Shown piece after piece: positions 36,049 to 44,957 of a stretch of DNA of 64,000 bases. A program made the position numbers and the translations under genes. Positions within the stretch are counted from its first letter, which is position 1. Every line of letters begins with the position of its first letter. Under the pieces are notes generated by a model. It ran no database searches. It was not told where the DNA came from and worked only from the letters and a program-made list of their open reading frames with translations. The stretch is taken from NCBI RefSeq assembly GCF_016758255.1, contig NZ_QYAD01000001.1:930001-994000 (forward strand), read 5' to 3'. Origin of the DNA: Leucobacter chromiireducens subsp. chromiireducens. Lineage in GTDB: Bacteria; Actinomycetota; Actinomycetes; Actinomycetales; Microbacteriaceae.

Positions 36049-36444
36049 ACGCACGATCAACATCGCGATGAGGCGCCATCCGAGTAGGAACACACCGAGC
36101 GTGCCGAGCGTGACGAGCACGAAGGCGAGCGCGACCCCGCCGCCCGAGAGCCACCGAACGAGCATGCCAACGGCCACGGTGCCGAGCCACACGGGGAGTC
36201 CCGTGCGCAGCAGCGCGATCGGTCGGCGGGCTGCGCCGCAGAGGATCCAGCTCAGTGCGAGTGCCGCAAGGAACGGCCAGGCCGTCTCGAGGAGGCCGAT
36301 GAGGGTGGCCTCGCGGGCGTGGCTGCCACGACCCAGCCCGGCGAAGAGCAGTACGAGCGCGACGTCGAGCACGAGCGCCGGGAGCGCGCGCAGCGCGATC
36401 TGCGCGGCGGAACGCCGCGGCTGGGTGGGCGCGTTGCCTGTCAC
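36028..36444 (-). CDS. DUF3054 family membrane protein
   Basis: A 138-residue integral membrane protein with four hydrophobic helices and a basic tail (VRLRRRSA). Family features: LDVALVLLFAGLGRGSHARE at helix 1 and the conserved ETAWPFLAALALSW. Function unknown. GTG start overlaps the hisN stop as GTGA, so it is translated from the hisN mRNA. Confidence 0.85.
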   Translation of the reverse strand: MTGNAPTQPRRSAAQIALRALPALVLDVALVLLFAGLGRGSHAREATLIGLLETAWPFLAALALSWILCGAARRPIALLRTGLPVWLGTVAVGMLVRWLSGGGVALAFVLVTLGTLGVFLLGWRLIAMLIVRLRRRSA

Positions 36445-37265
36445 CGGGCGTCCCCCGTCTCAGGTGTGCGCGTTCGCGATACGAGATCGACCACCGCGTT
36501 GTGCAGTGCGCCGTTCGTGGCGAGCGAGCTGCCGTTCCACGCGCTCTCGGCCCCGTCAATGTCGGTGAAGCGACCACCGGCCTCGCGTACGATCGGCACG
36601 AGCGCGGCAAGGTCGTACGGCTTCACGTCGAACTCGGCAACAATGTCGACGAGCCCCTCGGCGAGCAGCATGTACGACCACATGTCGCCGTAGGCGCGAT
36701 CGCGCCACACCGTGCGGCTCAGCGTGATGAGCGGCTGCAGATAGCCCGCGAGGTCCCACTGCTCAATGCTCTGGAAGCTGAGCGAAGCGTGCTCGAGATC
36801 GCGCACGCCCGAAACTCGGAGCTGCCGCGGTGCCTCGTTCGGCTGCTGGCCCCACGCACCCGTTCCCGTTTCCGCCCACCAGCGCGCGCCGAATGCGGGC
36901 GCCGACACGACACCCACTGTGGGTTCGCCGTCGACCTCGAGTGCGATGAGGGTGGCCCAGTTCGGAACGCCGCGCAGAAAGTTCGATGTGCCGTCGATCG
37001 GGTCGATGATCCAGCGCCGCGAGCCACGCTCCGCCGAGCCTGATTCTTCGCCGAGGAAGCTGTCGCCCGGCAGCGCGGACTCAATGCGATCCCGCAGTGC
37101 GCGCTCGACAGCCTGGTCCGCGTCGGTGACGAAGGTGCGATCCGGCTTCGTTTCGATCGTGAGGTCCGCAGCACGGAACCGGGGGAGCGAAATCGAATCG
37201 GCAAGATCTGCGAGTTCGAGCGCGAACGCGAGATCCGCGGACTGCGCGGGGAGTGAGGTGTTCAT
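36441..37265 (-). CDS. hisN: Histidinol-phosphatase, inositol monophosphatase-like
   Basis: Dephosphorylates histidinol phosphate in histidine biosynthesis in actinobacteria; related to inositol monophosphatases. The 274-residue protein has metal-binding motifs GEESG, WIIDPIDGTSNFLRG and the C-terminal WRDRAYGDMWSYMLLAEG and EFDVKPYDLAAL. The segment RGVPNWATLIALE is typical of HisN rather than SuhB-type proteins. ATG at 37265 with GGAGGG upstream. A related phosphatase acting on inositol phosphate cannot be fully excluded. Confidence 0.85.
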   Translation of the reverse strand: MNTSLPAQSADLAFALELADLADSISLPRFRAADLTIETKPDRTFVTDADQAVERALRDRIESALPGDSFLGEESGSAERGSRRWIIDPIDGTSNFLRGVPNWATLIALEVDGEPTVGVVSAPAFGARWWAETGTGAWGQQPNEAPRQLRVSGVRDLEHASLSFQSIEQWDLAGYLQPLITLSRTVWRDRAYGDMWSYMLLAEGLVDIVAEFDVKPYDLAALVPIVREAGGRFTDIDGAESAWNGSSLATNGALHNAVVDLVSRTRTPETGDAR

Positions 37266-37307
37266 CGGCGCCCTCCATGAACGAGGAGTGAACTGGGGCT
37301 GGATACA

Positions 37308-37341
37308 CGGAAAGCTCGGCACACGAGTGCCGAGCTTTCCG
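37308..37341 (-). terminator. Terminator of tRNA-Lys
   Basis: A perfect 15-bp stem (CGGAAAGCTCGGCAC with GTGCCGAGCTTTCCG), loop ACGA, starting 6 bases beyond the tRNA 3' end on the minus strand. Confidence 0.85.
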
Positions 37342-37346
37342 AACTG

Positions 37347-37419
<73 letters not shown>

Positions 37420-37470
37420 TTACTTGCCGCTTCCTGAGCTCCGGGGCTCATTTGCAACGGGTGAAACTCT

Positions 37471-37532
37471 AACACGATCGCGACGCCGCGTTCAAATTCG
37501 CGTGGGTATCCCGCGCGCGTCGCGATCGTGTT
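37471..37532 (-). terminator. Long-loop hairpin after nhaA
   Basis: Perfect 15-bp arms AACACGATCGCGACG (37471-37485) and CGTCGCGATCGTGTT (37518-37532) with a 32-base spacer. It lies just after the nhaA stop on the minus strand and is followed there by a T-containing stretch (TAGAGTTT). Confidence 0.75.
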
Positions 37533-37552
37533 CCCGTCCGGACGCCTGTCGT

Positions 37553-38827
37553 TTACTCGGTTTCTTGCGCAGCGACCGCGCGCGGCCGAGCCTTCCTGAC
37601 GAGCAGCGCTGCGGAGACCGCGACTGCGATCACGGAGCCCACCATCACCGCGAGGCGCGCGGTGTCGGCGTCACCCGCGTCCGAGAAGCTCAGCTCGGTC
37701 ACGAGGAGCGAGACGGTGAAGCCCACGCCTGCGAGGGCCGCCACACCAATCAGTTCCCGCCAGCGCACCGCGGGGTCGAGCTCGGCGCGCGTGAAGCGGG
37801 TGAGCAACCAGGTGATGAGGGAGATGCCGACGGGCTTGCCGATCACGAGGCCCACCATGATGCCGAGCGCGATCGGGTCGAGGGGGAAGCGGGACGCGCC
37901 GCCCACTGCAACGCCCGCGGCGAAGAACGCGAACACCGGCACCGCGATCCCGGTCGAGAGGGGGCGGAAGCGGTGCTCGAAGGTTTCCGCCAGTTGCGTG
38001 CCGTCGCGGCCGGACACGGGAACGAGGAAGGCGAGCACCACGCCCGCGATCGTCGCGTGGATGCCAGAGGCGTGGAAGAGGGCCCAGGCGACCATGCCGA
38101 GCGGGAGCAGGATGAGCCACGGGCCCCACGTCGAGCGGGCCAACCGGGCGGCGTACTTCCGGGAGATGAACCAGTAGAGGGCGAGCGGAATCACCGACAG
38201 GACGAGGGGGAGGAGCTGGATGTTCTCCGTGTAGAACACGGCAATGATCGTGATCGCGATGAGGTCGTCGACCACCGCGAGGGTGAGGAGGAACATGCGG
38301 AGCGCGGGCGGAATGCGCGGGGCGATGAGGCCGAGGACGGCGACGGCGAACGCGATGTCGGTGGCTGTGGGGATCGCCCAGCCGTGAGCCGCTGGCGTGC
38401 CCGCGGTGAACGAGACGTAGAGGAGCGCGGGCACAGCCACGCCGCCGAATGCTGCGGCGACCGGCACGATGGCGGTTGAGAACTTGCTCAGCGCGCCCGA
38501 AACGAACTCGCGTTTGAGTTCGAGCCCCACCATGAAGAAGAAGATGGCGAGCAGGCCATCCGACGCCCAGTGACCCACATTGATGTTGAGCCCGAGGCTT
38601 GCGGGACCGATCTTGGTGTCCCGGAGCGCGAAGTAGGAGTCAGCGATCGGGCTGTTCGCCGCGAGGAAGCCGAGCAGTGCGGCGATCATCACAATCACGC
38701 CGCCGACGACTTCGGCGCGGAGGAGTCGGCTCACGCGAGCGGCTTCGCGCTTGCTGACGAGCGAGAGGATCCTGCGTCGGCGTGGCCGCTCGGCGCCGGG
38801 GATCGGGGAATTCTTGGCTGGGGTCAT
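37553..38827 (-). CDS. nhaA: Na+/H+ antiporter NhaA
   Basis: Exports Na+ in exchange for H+ for pH and salt balance. The 424-residue protein has about 12 helices and a hydrophilic N-terminal extension of about 35 residues with many arginines. Key segments: FFFMVGLELKREF, the ion-binding region TATDIAFAVAVLGL and LAVVDDLIAITIIAVFY, whose paired aspartates bind the ion in this family. An AGAAGG ribosome-binding site precedes the ATG. It is a single gene with its own promoter region and terminator. Confidence 0.95.
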   Translation of the reverse strand: MTPAKNSPIPGAERPRRRRILSLVSKREAARVSRLLRAEVVGGVIVMIAALLGFLAANSPIADSYFALRDTKIGPASLGLNINVGHWASDGLLAIFFFMVGLELKREFVSGALSKFSTAIVPVAAAFGGVAVPALLYVSFTAGTPAAHGWAIPTATDIAFAVAVLGLIAPRIPPALRMFLLTLAVVDDLIAITIIAVFYTENIQLLPLVLSVIPLALYWFISRKYAARLARSTWGPWLILLPLGMVAWALFHASGIHATIAGVVLAFLVPVSGRDGTQLAETFEHRFRPLSTGIAVPVFAFFAAGVAVGGASRFPLDPIALGIMVGLVIGKPVGISLITWLLTRFTRAELDPAVRWRELIGVAALAGVGFTVSLLVTELSFSDAGDADTARLAVMVGSVIAVAVSAALLVRKARPRAVAAQETE

Positions 38828-38947
38828 CGTTGGCCTTCTGTTCGGGCACGGTCAATGGACACTGTCGACCAGACTTCCCGACTCACCGCGACACAGTGTA
38901 GCGCGGTCCCCCGCCCAGCGCGGAAGAAAACGCGGCGCGCCCTGGCG

Positions 38948-39145
38948 CTACTTGCCGTCGAACTCGCGATCCTTGTCCTGCATTGCAACGCTGCCGATCG
39001 CGAGAGCGAGCGTGGCGAGCCAGACGCCCCACACGACGAAGCGGCGCCAATCGCGGGGCATACCGCCCGTGCGGCGAGCGGTGCTTACCGCGCCGACCGC
39101 AGCGCCGAGCACACCGGGGTTCGTGAGGTACTTTCCAAGAGACAC
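38948..39145 (-). CDS. Small membrane protein of unknown function
   Basis: A 65-residue protein starting at GTG 39145 after a clear GGAGG site. The N-terminal half is SLGKYLTNPGVLGAAVGA, then a basic stretch (ARRTGGMPRDWRR) and one transmembrane helix (FVVWGVWLATLALAIGSVAM) with a charged tail. I do not recognise a named family. The strong ribosome-binding site and sensible topology support a real gene. Confidence 0.7.
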   Translation of the reverse strand: MSLGKYLTNPGVLGAAVGAVSTARRTGGMPRDWRRFVVWGVWLATLALAIGSVAMQDKDREFDGK

Positions 39146-39299
39146 GCGTCCTCCAAATCGTCGGCTGTGCGGATCAGCCTACCCGGGGGAGGCGAACGAA
39201 AATCGAGGAGTGGGGTATTCTGGCGGATGGACTCCGCCGTGCGGAGCAGACTTTTCGCGGGAATCCCCGCGGTGATGGCAGTGAATGGAGTAAATCGCT

Positions 39300-39542
39300 A
39301 TGGCGTCGCAGGACAATGGGGCACTGTTCGAGGAGAGCTCGCGGGGTGGGGTGAGCGCGGTCACGGCGATCTTCTTCGTCCTGTCCATCGCACTCGCATT
39401 CGGTGGCTTCGTACTGATGAGCTTCGGCTTCAACCCGTCGCTCGGCGCGACCACGGAGCTGTGGCTGTTCGTTGGTGGCCTGGCCGCGTCCATCGTGGGC
39501 TTCGCGCTGCCGTTCACGGTGCTTCCCGCTATCGGGAAGTAA
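39300..39542 (+). CDS. Small two-helix membrane protein of unknown function
   Basis: An 80-residue protein with an acidic N-terminus (ASQDNGALFEESSRGG) and two transmembrane helices (about residues 18-42 and 53-75). ATG preceded by TGGAGTAA. A TATTCT box (39216-39221) lies about 80 bases upstream and two small hairpins sit in the leader. Ends at a strong terminator, so it is a single-gene unit. No family assigned. Confidence 0.7.
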   Translation: MASQDNGALFEESSRGGVSAVTAIFFVLSIALAFGGFVLMSFGFNPSLGATTELWLFVGGLAASIVGFALPFTVLPAIGK

Positions 39543-39555
39543 CGCATCACGCGCG

Positions 39556-39599
39556 AACGCGTCGTCGGCCTCTGGTCGGCGGCGCGTTTGTTGTTTTTT
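39556..39599 (+). terminator. Intrinsic terminator after the small membrane protein gene
   Basis: A 15-bp stem with some G-U pairs (39556-39570 with 39574-39588), loop TCT, followed by TTTGTTGTTTTTT, one of the few strong T-tracts in the window. Confidence 0.92.
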
Positions 39600-39639
39600 G
39601 GGCGCCCTCCGGTACTCCAATCGGGCATGTGGGAGGGCA

Positions 39640-39645
39640 TAGACT
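39640..39645 (+). promoter_or_regulatory. -10 box (TAGACT) of ilvD, leaderless position
   Basis: TAGACT ends exactly 6 bases before the ilvD ATG, so transcription would start at or near the A of ATG. No ribosome-binding site fits this start well. Confidence 0.7.
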
Positions 39646-39651
39646 TGGGGC

Positions 39652-41346
39652 ATGGCAGAGATTGACATGAAGCCTCGAAGTCGCGACGTCACCGATGGCA
39701 TCGAGGCCACGACGAGCCGTGGCATGCTCCGTGCCGTGGGCATGGGCGATGAGGATTGGGACAAGCCGCAGATTGGCATCGCGTCCTCCTGGAACGAGAT
39801 CACGCCCTGCAACCTCTCGCTCGATCGCCTGGCGCAGGGGGCGAAGGAGGGCGTGCACGCCGGCGGTGGGTACCCGCTGCAGTTCGGCACGATCTCGGTC
39901 TCCGATGGCATTTCGATGGGGCACGAGGGAATGCACTTCTCGCTCGTCTCACGCGAGGTCATTGCCGACTCGGTCGAGACCGTCGTGATGGCCGAGCGCC
40001 TCGACGGCACGGTGGTGCTCGCCGGGTGCGATAAGTCTCTGCCCGGCATGCTGATGGCCGCCGCTCGCCTCGATCTCGCGAGTGTGTTCCTGTACGCCGG
40101 TTCGATTGCGCCCGGCTGGGTGAAGCTGTCGGACGGCACGGAGAAGACCGTGACGATCATCGACTCGTTCGAAGCGGTCGGCGCGTGCAAGGCCGGCACA
40201 ATGTCGGAAGAAGACCTGAAGCGCATTGAGTGCGCAATCGCCCCCGGCGAGGGTGCGTGCGGCGGTATGTACACCGCGAACACGATGGCCTGTGTCGCTG
40301 AGGCACTCGGGATGAGCCTGCCCGGCTCGGCGGCGCCGCCCTCTGCCGACCGCCGCCGCGACTACTACGCGCACCGCTCCGGTGAGGCCGTGGTCAACAT
40401 GCTGCGCAAGGGCATCACCACCCGCGACATCCTCACGAAGAAGGCGTTCGAGAATGCCATCACCGTGGCAATGGTGCTGGGCGGCTCGACGAACGCGGTG
40501 CTGCACCTCCTCGCGATCGCTCGCGAGGCAGAGGTAGAACTGACGCTCGACGACTTCACGCGCATCGGGCAGAAGTCGCCGCACCTCGCGGACGTCAAGC
40601 CGTTCGGTCAGTTCGTCGCGCAGGACTTCGACCGTGTCGGGGGCATGCCCGTCGTGATGCAGGCGCTGCTCGACGCCGGCCTGCTCCACGGTGACGCGCT
40701 CACGGTCACGGGGAAGACCGTCGCCGAGAACCTCGCCGAGCTGACCCCGCAGCCCCTCGACGGCACGGTGATTCGTCAGCTGGACAACCCCATTCACGCC
40801 ACGGGCGGCCTCACCATCCTTGACGGCTCGCTCGCGCCGGAGGGCGCGGTCGTGAAGACGGCCGGCTTTGACGCCGAGGTGTTCGAGGGCCCCGCGCGGG
40901 TGTTCGAGCGCGAGCGGGCCGCGATGGACGCGCTCACCGAGGGCAAGATCGGTGCGGGCGACATCGTGGTGATTCGCTACGAGGGGCCCAAGGGTGGCCC
41001 GGGGATGCGTGAGATGCTCGCCATCACCGCAGCGATCAAGGGCGCGGGGCTCGGAAAAGATGTACTACTATTGACGGACGGACGATTCTCAGGCGGCACA
41101 ACCGGCCTGTGCATCGGCCATATTGCACCAGAGGCAACGGACGGAGGTCCAATTGCCCTGGTCCGCGACGGTGACCTGATTCGGGTCGATATCGCCGCAC
41201 GAACGCTCGATCTGCTGGTAGATCCCGCTGAGCTTGAGGCCCGCCGAGCCACCTGGGCCCCGCTTCCCCCGCGATACACGCGCGGCGTACTTGCGAAGTA
41301 CTCCAAGCTCGTTCGTTCCGCCTCCGAAGGCGCCGTCACCGGCTAA
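39652..41346 (+). CDS. ilvD: Dihydroxy-acid dehydratase
   Basis: Third step of valine and isoleucine synthesis: dehydrates dihydroxy acids to 2-keto acids. The 564-residue protein carries cysteines for the iron-sulfur cluster in [21 protein letters not shown] and [14 protein letters not shown], plus [19 protein letters not shown] near the C-terminus. The last 290 bases (from about 41053) use codons rare in the rest of the gene: CTA, TTG, TCA, ACA, CGA, GGA, CCA. The frame is intact. First gene of the ilv group. Confidence 0.96.
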   Translation: MAEIDMKPRSRDVTDGIEATTSRGMLRAVGMGDEDWDKPQIGIASSWNEITPCNLSLDRLAQGAKEGVHAGGGYPLQFGTISVSDGISMGHEGMHFSLVSREVIADSVETVVMAERLDGTVVLAGCDKSLPGMLMAAARLDLASVFLYAGSIAPGWVKLSDGTEKTVTIIDSFEAVGACKAGTMSEEDLKRIECAIAPGEGACGGMYTANTMACVAEALGMSLPGSAAPPSADRRRDYYAHRSGEAVVNMLRKGITTRDILTKKAFENAITVAMVLGGSTNAVLHLLAIAREAEVELTLDDFTRIGQKSPHLADVKPFGQFVAQDFDRVGGMPVVMQALLDAGLLHGDALTVTGKTVAENLAELTPQPLDGTVIRQLDNPIHATGGLTILDGSLAPEGAVVKTAGFDAEVFEGPARVFERERAAMDALTEGKIGAGDIVVIRYEGPKGGPGMREMLAITAAIKGAGLGKDVLLLTDGRFSGGTTGLCIGHIAPEATDGGPIALVRDGDLIRVDIAARTLDLLVDPAELEARRATWAPLPPRYTRGVLAKYSKLVRSASEGAVTG

Positions 41347-41429
41347 GCCGCGACGCCCCGCTTCCGCAGAGACGGAGTGCGTTGCACACGTTTGTATTGC
41401 GTTCCACCTTACGATCACGAAAGCAAGCA

Positions 41430-43229
41430 ATGACCTCGGAATCGAGTGCACCCTCACCAGCAACGCCCGGCTCAGGCCGGGGAGAGCGGATGACTGGCGC
41501 GCAGGCCGTCCTCCGTAGCCTTGAAGCCCTCGGCGTCAAGGACGTATTCGGACTGCCGGGCGGCGCTGTCCTCCCGCTGTACGACGCCATCATGGACGCG
41601 GAGAAGCTGCGTCATATTCTGGTTCGCCACGAGCAGGGCGGCGGTCACGCAGCCGAAGGCTACGCGGCAGCGAGTGGCGAGGTCGGCGTGTGCATCGCGA
41701 CCTCGGGCCCTGGCGCGACGAACCTCGTCACTGCGATCGCTGACGCCTACATGGACTCGGTGCCGCTCCTCGCGATCACCGGCCAGGTGTTCTCGCACCT
41801 CATGGGCACCGACGCGTTCCAGGAAGCAGACATTGTCGGCATTACGATGCCGATCACAAAGCACTCCTTCCTGGTCACCACGGCCGCAGAGGTGCCCGCC
41901 GCGATCGCTGCGGCGTACCACCTGGCGTCGACTGGTCGCCCCGGCCCCGTGCTCGTGGACATTACGAAGGACGCCCAGGAAGGCCTGCTCGATTTCGAGT
42001 GGGATCCGCAGGTCGAGCTTGCCGGCTACCGCCCGATCATGAAGGCGAACAGCAAGCAGATCCAGGCTGCCGCAGACCTCATCGCAGCGGCAGAGCGTCC
42101 CGTGTTCTACGTCGGTGGCGGCGTGAACCGTGCGGGCGCCTCCGCGGAGCTCAAGCAGCTCGCTGAGCTCGTGGGCGCGCCGGTTGTGACGACCCTGATG
42201 GCGCGCGGTGTCTTCCCGGACTCGCACCCGCAGCACCTCGGCATGCCCGGCATGCACGGCACCGTCCCCGCGGTGCTCGCGCTCCAGGAAGCAGACCTGC
42301 TCATCACGCTCGGCGCGCGCTTCGATGACCGCGTCACGGGCAAGGCCGCGCTCTTCGCCCCCGAGGCGAAGGTGATTCACGCCGATGTCGATCCCGCAGA
42401 GATCGGCAAGATCCGTGCCGCCGATGTGCCAATCGTGGGCGACGCGGCCGACGTGATCGCTGACCTGATCGCAGCAGTCTCGTCCGCAAAGATGAGCCAG
42501 ACGTTCGCCGACATGGGACCGTGGTGGGCACGCCTGCGCGAGCTGCAGGAGAAGTACCCGCTCGGCTACCAGGAGACGAGCGATGGGCTGCTCTCGCCGC
42601 AGCACGTCATCCAGCGCATTGGCGAGCTGACCGGCCCCGAGGGCGTGTACGCCGCGGGCGTGGGGCAGCACCAGATGTGGGCCGCGCAGTTCATCAAGTA
42701 CGAGCGTCCCAACGCATGGCTGAACTCCGGCGGCGCCGGCACGATGGGCTACTCCGTTCCCGCCGCAATGGGCGCGAAGGTCGCGGAACCCGACCGCGTG
42801 GTTTGGGCGATCGATGGCGACGGCTGCTTCCAGATGACCAACCAGGAGCTCGCCACCTGCATGGTGAACAACATTCCCATCAAGGTTGCGGTCATCAACA
42901 ACTCCTCGCTTGGCATGGTGCGCCAGTGGCAGACCCTCATCTACGACGGTCGCTACTCGAACACGGAGCTCAACACCGGGCACGGCTCGCAACGCGTTCC
43001 CGACTTCGTGAAGCTCGGCGAGGCCTACGGCTGCCTGGCGCTCCGCGTGGAGCGTGAGGACCAGATTGACGACGCGATCAAGCTCGCGCTTGAGACGAAC
43101 GACCGCCCCGTGGTGATCGACTTCGTTGTGAGCGCCGACGCGATGGTGTGGCCGATGGTCCGCCAGGGCACCTCGAATAGCGATATCCAGTACGCACTTG
43201 ATCACGCCCCCGAATGGGAGGGAGAGTAA
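41430..43229 (+). CDS. ilvB: Acetolactate synthase large subunit
   Basis: ThDP-dependent condensation of pyruvates, or pyruvate with 2-ketobutyrate, the committed step of branched-chain amino acid synthesis. The 599-residue protein has the catalytic glutamate region [22 protein letters not shown], the central FAD domain, [10 protein letters not shown], and the ThDP-Mg motif beginning [14 protein letters not shown]. The ATG at 41430 follows ilvD by 83 bases. I see no leader peptide or attenuator in that gap. ilvN follows after two bases. Confidence 0.96.
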   Translation: MTSESSAPSPATPGSGRGERMTGAQAVLRSLEALGVKDVFGLPGGAVLPLYDAIMDAEKLRHILVRHEQGGGHAAEGYAAASGEVGVCIATSGPGATNLVTAIADAYMDSVPLLAITGQVFSHLMGTDAFQEADIVGITMPITKHSFLVTTAAEVPAAIAAAYHLASTGRPGPVLVDITKDAQEGLLDFEWDPQVELAGYRPIMKANSKQIQAAADLIAAAERPVFYVGGGVNRAGASAELKQLAELVGAPVVTTLMARGVFPDSHPQHLGMPGMHGTVPAVLALQEADLLITLGARFDDRVTGKAALFAPEAKVIHADVDPAEIGKIRAADVPIVGDAADVIADLIAAVSSAKMSQTFADMGPWWARLRELQEKYPLGYQETSDGLLSPQHVIQRIGELTGPEGVYAAGVGQHQMWAAQFIKYERPNAWLNSGGAGTMGYSVPAAMGAKVAEPDRVVWAIDGDGCFQMTNQELATCMVNNIPIKVAVINNSSLGMVRQWQTLIYDGRYSNTELNTGHGSQRVPDFVKLGEAYGCLALRVEREDQIDDAIKLALETNDRPVVIDFVVSADAMVWPMVRQGTSNSDIQYALDHAPEWEGE

Positions 43230-43231
43230 CC

Positions 43232-43741
43232 ATGAGCCGTCACGTTCTCAGCCTCCTCGTCGAGGATAAGCCGGGTCTCTTGACCCGAGTCGCCGGCCTG
43301 TTCGCACGCCGCGGATTCAACATTGAGTCGCTCGCGGTGGGCCCCACGGAGATGCGCGGCCTGTCCCGCATCACCGTGGTGGTCGACGAAGACGAGACCC
43401 TGCTTGAGCAGGTCACCAAGCAGCTCAACAAGCTCGTCAACGTCATCAAGATCGTCGAGCTCGATGAGTCGAGCTCGGTGCAGCGCGAGCACGTACTCAT
43501 CAAGGTCCGTGCCGACAACCAGAATCGCTCGCACGTGCTCGAGGCGGTCAACCTGTTCCGTGCCCGCGTCGTCGACGTGGTGCCGGATGCCCTCACCATC
43601 GAGGTGACGGGTGACTCCGGCAAGATCGAGGCCTTCCTGAAGGTGCTTGAGCAGTACGGGATCAAGGAGATCGCGCAGTCCGGCCTCATCGCGATGGGGC
43701 GCGGATCGAAGTCGATCACCGAGCGAGTATTCAAGAACTAA
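43232..43741 (+). CDS. ilvN: Acetolactate synthase regulatory subunit
   Basis: Small subunit that raises IlvB activity and gives feedback inhibition by valine. The 169-residue protein has the N-terminal ACT domain (HVLSLLVEDKPGLLTRVAGL, then RRGFNIESLAVGPTE) and the C-terminal domain from about residue 80 (EHVLIKVRADNQNRSHVLEA). ATG at 43232 with a GGGAGGGAGAG site overlapping the end of ilvB. Confidence 0.96.
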   Translation: MSRHVLSLLVEDKPGLLTRVAGLFARRGFNIESLAVGPTEMRGLSRITVVVDEDETLLEQVTKQLNKLVNVIKIVELDESSSVQREHVLIKVRADNQNRSHVLEAVNLFRARVVDVVPDALTIEVTGDSGKIEAFLKVLEQYGIKEIAQSGLIAMGRGSKSITERVFKN

Positions 43742-43807
43742 CTGCGTGCCGCAGCATCGCGGCCCGCATGACGTGCGCGTTTCGCGCAGAACTGAACCAA
43801 CAACTAA

Positions 43808-44845
<1,038 letters not shown>

Positions 44846-44884
44846 TCACCGCGTTCGCGTGAGCGGCACAACGGCCCAGAAGGC

Positions 44885-44949
44885 CCGCGCGCCGCGCCAC
44901 CTGAGGCCCCGGGGGAACACCCCGGGGCCTCAGGTGGCGCGGCGCGCGG
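44885..44949. terminator. 30-bp perfect hairpin between ilvC and hrpB
   Basis: Arms 44885-44914 and 44920-44949 are exact reverse complements, with a GAACA loop. The stem is nearly all G and C and has no T-tract on either side. It lies between convergent genes, so a two-way terminator is likely. Confidence 0.9.
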
Positions 44950-44957
44950 CTCGCGGC

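Noticed and set aside
39652..41346. Frameshift or pseudogene in ilvD because of the odd 3' codons
   Set aside because: The frame is continuous and the conserved C-terminal motifs are intact, so only codon choice is unusual.
41347..41429. Attenuator or leader peptide between ilvD and ilvB
   Set aside because: No run of Leu, Ile or Val codons and no terminator/antiterminator pairs in the 83-base gap.
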